Positions 61,491 to 64,000 of a stretch of DNA of 64,000 nucleotides are shown here, piece after piece. How positions within the stretch are numbered: position 1 is the stretch's first letter; every line of letters starts with the position of its first letter. Below the pieces are notes generated by a model, which saw only the letters and a list, made by a program, of their open reading frames with translations, had not been told where the DNA came from and ran no database searches. The stretch comes from DAOTXR01 sp034435375 (GTDB taxonomy: Bacteria > Chloroflexota > Anaerolineae > Aggregatilineales > UBA3940): the NCBI GenBank assembly GCA_034435375.1, contig DAOTXR010000047.1:23377-87376 (forward strand). Reading direction: 5' to 3'. A program made the position numbers and the translations under genes.

Positions 61491-62057
61491 CTAGTTCTCC
61501 TCTCCCAGATCATCTAGGTCGAGCGAGTCCAGGAAGTCCTTGAAGGCGCTCAGGTCCGTATCGCTGGCCCGCGGCTCTTCCGGCCTTTTGCTTCGACGAG
61601 GAGGCCCCTCCACTGGCGGTTCGCTCAGCTCGGCCTCCCCCGTGATCTCCTGCTCAGGCTGGATAGCAGCTCTCTGCATCACCGACTCGGCCACGAAAAT
61701 AGGCACCTTCGCCCGCACCGCCAGCGCGATGGCGTCGCTAGGCCGCGAGTCGATGTCCACTGTGCGATCGTTGAGGCTGACCCTGACCCTGGCGTAGAAC
61801 ACGTCATTGCGCAGGTCATTGACCACGATGTGCTCGACCTGGCCGCCCAACTCGAGGATCACAGTTTTGATGAGGTCATGTGTCAGGGGACGAGTAATGG
61901 GCACACCCTGAAGCTCTACGCGAATAGCCTCTGCCTCCGGAGCCCCGATCCAGATAGGGAGGTAGCGATCTGACTCCTGGTCCTTAAGAACGATGACCCG
62001 ATCCTGGGACATCAGACTCACACGAATACTATCGATCTCAACCCTGACCATATCCAT
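61491..62057 (-). CDS. Bifunctional nuclease (DUF151) family protein
   Basis: A 188-residue protein. Residues 1-135 are the bifunctional nuclease domain: VEIDSIRVSLMSQDRVIVLK, LPIWIGAPEAEAI, LTHDLIKTVILELGGQVEHI, FYARVRVSLNDRTVDIDSRP, SDAIALAVRAKVPIFVAESV. The C-terminal 50 residues are acidic and probably disordered (SKRPEEPRASDTDL, FKDFLDSLDLDDLGEEN). Members are reported to have DNase/RNase activity in plants; the bacterial role is unclear. ATG 62057 follows GAGGG by seven bases; ATG 62051 is also possible. It has its own promoter with an extended -10 and a leader hairpin. Confidence 0.9.
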   Translation of the reverse strand: MDMVRVEIDSIRVSLMSQDRVIVLKDQESDRYLPIWIGAPEAEAIRVELQGVPITRPLTHDLIKTVILELGGQVEHIVVNDLRNDVFYARVRVSLNDRTVDIDSRPSDAIALAVRAKVPIFVAESVMQRAAIQPEQEITGEAELSEPPVEGPPRRSKRPEEPRASDTDLSAFKDFLDSLDLDDLGEEN

Positions 62058-62109
62058 CACATGGCCCTCGATAAGCGATGTTTATGCCCGACTGTAAGCC
62101 AGATAGGGT

Positions 62110-62128
62110 TTTGCCCAGCGGGGGCAAA
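62110..62128. promoter_or_regulatory. Leader hairpin of the DUF151 gene
   Basis: TTTGCCC (62110-62116) pairs with GGGCAAA (62122-62128) around five bases, in the transcribed leader. Confidence 0.4.
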
Positions 62129-62138
62129 CCATAACGGA

Positions 62139-62147
62139 ATTATACCA
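62139..62147 (-). promoter_or_regulatory. Extended -10 promoter of the DUF151 gene
   Basis: TGGTATAAT on the minus strand, a TGn extended -10 with a perfect TATAAT, 82 bases before the start codon; the -35 is weak, as allowed for extended -10 promoters. Confidence 0.55.
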
Positions 62148-62206
62148 CAAGCGGCGCGTGAAGTCCCTATTTGCCCACCGGCTCCAAGTCGCTTGTCCAC
62201 GGTCAG

Positions 62207-63085
62207 CTACGGGTTCCCTTCACCCGACTCCGGTGGCCCAAATACGAGCCGGTAGGTTGGCAGAACCGTCTGGCCCGAGGCGGTAAGGCATGCTGTGCTG
62301 TCAATGCCGACGACCGGCTCGCCAATCCCAACGAGCGTCACAACGTAAACTGTATCGGGCGCCATGTCAAAGTCGGCATATCCGAGATCGACGTCGGGCT
62401 TCAAGCCGGTGAAGAACGTCTCCTGCCCTCCTGTCCACTCAACCCGCACCCTCACGGCGGGGATGCCGAGGCCAGCCTCGTCGAAAACATACACCTCAAT
62501 ACGGCCTGATGGATAGCCGTCCTCGCAGATAGGGGTCAATTCGAGCAGGCTAAGGCCAGCTTCAGGAAGCAAATCGGGGGTAGAGGTGGGTCTTTGGGGT
62601 ACGGGTGTCACGGTCGGCAGTTCAAGAGTCGGCGCAGGAACAGGGCTAGGCATGCCCTGGAACGTCGGGGTGGCAGTAGCCTCCACAGGCGGCGCGGAGG
62701 TGGGCACGGCGGAGCCAGAAAATACTTCTGCTGCCATAGGGCGTGCTCCCAGTGCTTCGGCTAGGGTTGAGAGGGCACGCACCTCCTCCGAGGCAGCTCC
62801 GCGCAACAGCGCTGCATCGGCCTGGACGGCAACCAGGTTGGCCATGTCCCGAACGCCCAGCGCACTTAGCCGCGCACGCGCCCGGTCGAGGTCGCGGTCC
62901 TGCATGTACGTCTCGCTGACCAGCAGGACATAGGTCTGCTGATCCTCAGCACTGAGCCGGTCCGGGCCAATGTTCACGAACCTCACCGGGTTTAGGAACC
63001 AGGCATAGGCCAGCCCTCCGATGGCACCCAACAGTAAGCCCACGATCAGGGCCGCCCATGGGAAACGCTGCTTGCGATGGTACAT
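62207..63085 (-). CDS. Single-helix membrane protein with helical and beta domains
   Basis: A 292-residue protein. One N-terminal helix (WAALIVGLLLGAIGGLAYAW) is followed by FLNPVRFVNIGPDRLSAEDQ and a helical, TPR-like region (TYVLLVSETYMQDRDLDRAR, ARLSALG). Residues about 125-175 are Pro/Thr-rich (VTPVPQRPTSTPD), then a beta-rich C-terminal domain follows (ICEDGYPSGRIEVYVFDEAG, IPAVRVRVEW, TVYVVTLVGIGEPVVG, TYRLVFGPPESG), resembling a carboxypeptidase-regulatory/Ig-like module. It should be anchored with most of the chain outside. It starts two bases after the stop of the shorter paralogue upstream. Not a recognised family; function unknown. Confidence 0.75.
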   Translation of the reverse strand: MYHRKQRFPWAALIVGLLLGAIGGLAYAWFLNPVRFVNIGPDRLSAEDQQTYVLLVSETYMQDRDLDRARARLSALGVRDMANLVAVQADAALLRGAASEEVRALSTLAEALGARPMAAEVFSGSAVPTSAPPVEATATPTFQGMPSPVPAPTLELPTVTPVPQRPTSTPDLLPEAGLSLLELTPICEDGYPSGRIEVYVFDEAGLGIPAVRVRVEWTGGQETFFTGLKPDVDLGYADFDMAPDTVYVVTLVGIGEPVVGIDSTACLTASGQTVLPTYRLVFGPPESGEGNP

Positions 63086-63087
63086 GG

Positions 63088-63468
63088 TCAGGACCCCGAA
63101 TCGGAAGGGGGAATGTAGGGAAGCATGGGAGGTGTCGTGTAGCCGAACCGGGCGGCAAGGCGCACCAGGTGGCGAATATCATCAGGATTGCGCCCCTCGG
63201 CAATATACTGCTCTGCCAGCAGCACAATGTAACCTGCCGGGTCAGGTTCGGCGAGGCGGCCCAGACGGGCCTGGGCGAGGTCCCAGTCGTTGTCAAGGGC
63301 ATAGGAGGCCCCGACCATGACGACATAGTCAGCCTTGTAATCCAGGCTCAACTTATCAAAACCAGTAGAGATGTCCTGGATAGGCACCAACCAGCCAAAG
63401 ATTGAACCACCCAGCGCGCCCAATCCCAGCCCGACCAGAAGCACAAGAAGCGTTCGCAACACAGCCAT
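63088..63468 (-). CDS. Small membrane-anchored TPR-like protein, paralogue of its neighbour
   Basis: A 126-residue protein. N-terminal helix LRTLLVLLVGLGLGALGGSI, then WLVPIQDISTGFDKLSLDYK, ADYVVMVGASYALDNDWDLA and QARLGRLAEPDPAGYIVLLA. The order helix, [D/N]IxxGxDxLSxxxxxxYVxxV, D-x-x-x-ARxRL matches the first 120 residues of the next protein, so the two arose by duplication. AAGGA is placed two bases before ATG 63468 and eight before GTG 63462; the GTG may be the true start. Outside-facing after the helix. Function unknown. Confidence 0.72.
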   Translation of the reverse strand: MAVLRTLLVLLVGLGLGALGGSIFGWLVPIQDISTGFDKLSLDYKADYVVMVGASYALDNDWDLAQARLGRLAEPDPAGYIVLLAEQYIAEGRNPDDIRHLVRLAARFGYTTPPMLPYIPPSDSGS

Positions 63469-63556
63469 TATCCTTGGACAGCCATCCACAGGCTGGTATG
63501 GAGGGCGAAGTGAGGCATATCCTTCGATGTATTTTACTTCACAGGCCCTGCAACGG

Positions 63557-63600
63557 GTAAAAATACAGGCCCGGCAGGAGTTCAACCTGGCCTGGGCCTG
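63557..63600 (-). terminator. Rho-independent terminator of tRNA-Leu
   Basis: Minus strand: CAGGCCC ... GGGCCTG stem continued by AGG/CCT pairs with a TTGAACT loop (63566-63600), followed by TATTTTTA. It begins six bases after the tRNA 3' end. Confidence 0.7.
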
Positions 63601-63605
63601 CCCAG

Positions 63606-63686
63606 TGCCGGAGGTGGGATTTGAACCCACACGCCCGAAGGCACGCGATTTTGAGTCGCGGGTGTCTGCCGTTCCACCACTCCGGC
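63606..63686 (-). tRNA. trnL: tRNA-Leu (anticodon CAA)
   Basis: An 81-base class II tRNA. Acceptor stem GCCGGAG/CTCCGGC with discriminator A; D arm GTGGAACGGCAGACAC region; anticodon stem CGCGA/TCGCG with loop CTCAAAA, so anticodon CAA (63651-63653) reading UUG; long variable arm TGCCTTCGGGCG; T arm GTGGG-TTCAAAT-CCCAC. The CCA end is not encoded. Confidence 0.95.
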
Positions 63687-63699
63687 CAATACACCTAAA

Positions 63700-63728
63700 A
63701 GTATACGGCAGTCAGCCTTCACCGTCAA
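63700..63728 (-). promoter_or_regulatory. tRNA-Leu promoter
   Basis: Minus strand TTGACG (63723-63728), exactly 17 bases, TATACT (63700-63705), the best promoter match in the window; the tRNA 5' end is 14 bases beyond the -10 box. Confidence 0.75.
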
Positions 63729-63768
63729 AGGGGCGTATTCATTGGGTAGCAGGACAATTTATGGGAAA

Positions 63769-64000
63769 TCAAGAATCCCAGAACGCCTGCCAGCGTTGAG
63801 AGCCGTTGAGGCGAAAGGCACGGAGGTTACAAATGCCATTAGCTGTGCTGCGATACCAGGTCATGCTGCGCAGTTCACAGCGGCGATTGATGACGAGGTC
63901 AGCCGCTTTCTCAATCGGTCCTGAGCCAATATGAATGCCCTGTTCATACAGGTCAGCATAACCCATGCCATCGCGATTATTGAGCACATAGCGCTTGAAG
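63769..64000 (-). CDS. Transposase C-terminal part (ISKra4-like), cut by the window edge
   Basis: The reading frame runs in from the right edge (FKRYVLNNRDGMGYADLYEQ) and ends at 63769. The segment GIHIGSGPIEKAADLVINRR followed by a basic, Trp-containing stretch and CNLRAFRLNGSQRWQAFW matches the C-terminal end of DDE transposases of the ISKra4 type, where the Glu in IGSGxxE is the third catalytic acid. Whether the element is whole cannot be judged, since at least two thirds lie outside. Its end is 83 bases from the tRNA-Leu gene. No inverted repeat end could be identified on this side. Confidence 0.65.
   Translation of the reverse strand, partial: FKRYVLNNRDGMGYADLYEQGIHIGSGPIEKAADLVINRRCELRSMTWYRSTANGICNLRAFRLNGSQRWQAFWDS

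Overview
The window reads as a chromosomal segment of a Gram-type-ambiguous, GC-rich bacterium, most likely a Chloroflexota (Anaerolineae-like) genome. The reasons are the DnaB/DnaD/DnaC-like replication operon, a nadK-(B-box membrane protein)-recN run, a fused ECF ATPase with its own S and T subunits, BMP-family nucleoside-type ABC genes, many MFS carriers and lipobox proteins. This placement is inference from gene content; no rRNA is present. Genes are dense, with short operons and sigma-70-like promoters (TTGnnn, 16-18 bp, TAnnnT) recognisable at many operon heads. One tRNA (Leu, CAA) lies near the right edge.

Layout. 1-8.2 kb: a sugar utilisation cluster (Gfo/Idh/MocA oxidoreductase, GH4 glycosidase, BadF/NAGK-type kinase, MFS carrier, DegT-type aminotransferase; then, reversed, a PIG-L deacetylase and a GPH symporter). 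8.6-12.4 kb: a Ca2+-type P-type ATPase and a TIR protein with an N-terminal zinc ribbon. 12.5-18.8 kb: esterase, MFS, PAP2 phosphatase, membrane glycosyltransferase, THUMP methyltransferase, second alpha/beta hydrolase. 18.9-24.6 kb (minus): membrane Fe-S oxidoreductase, lipoprotein, very large polytopic Ser/Thr kinase. 24.9-28.7 kb: ECF vitamin-type transporter. 28.8-33.6 kb (minus): MFS, sugar isomerase-like protein, beta-propeller lipoprotein and, at the head, a SelW/Rdx-type gene that contains an in-frame UGA in its CxxU motif with a bacterial SECIS-like hairpin after it. 33.8-37.1 kb: nadK, B-box protein, recN. 37.1-40.1 kb (minus): two GT4 glycosyltransferases, a PTPS-like protein and a LysW-like zinc ribbon. 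40.5-45.2 kb: a Trp/Asp/Glu-rich microprotein, a receiver-Roadblock regulator, an MFS carrier and a LysM surface protein. 45.6-51.0 kb: a 1785-residue FtsK with two giant disordered linkers. 51.4-57.7 kb: a BMP/ABC operon in which one permease carries a second, cytoplasmically placed BMP domain. 57.9-63.5 kb (minus): DnaB, DnaD-like, a tandem-duplicated DnaC-like loader, a bifunctional nuclease and two small membrane proteins. The right edge holds tRNA-Leu and the C-terminal end of a transposase.

The strongest unusual signals are the UGA-containing SelW-like selenoprotein, the BMP-permease fusion without a signal peptide, the duplicated helicase-loader ATPase, and two near-identical 16-bp palindromes placed before nadK-recN and inside the ftsK promoter, which look like SOS operators of this lineage.
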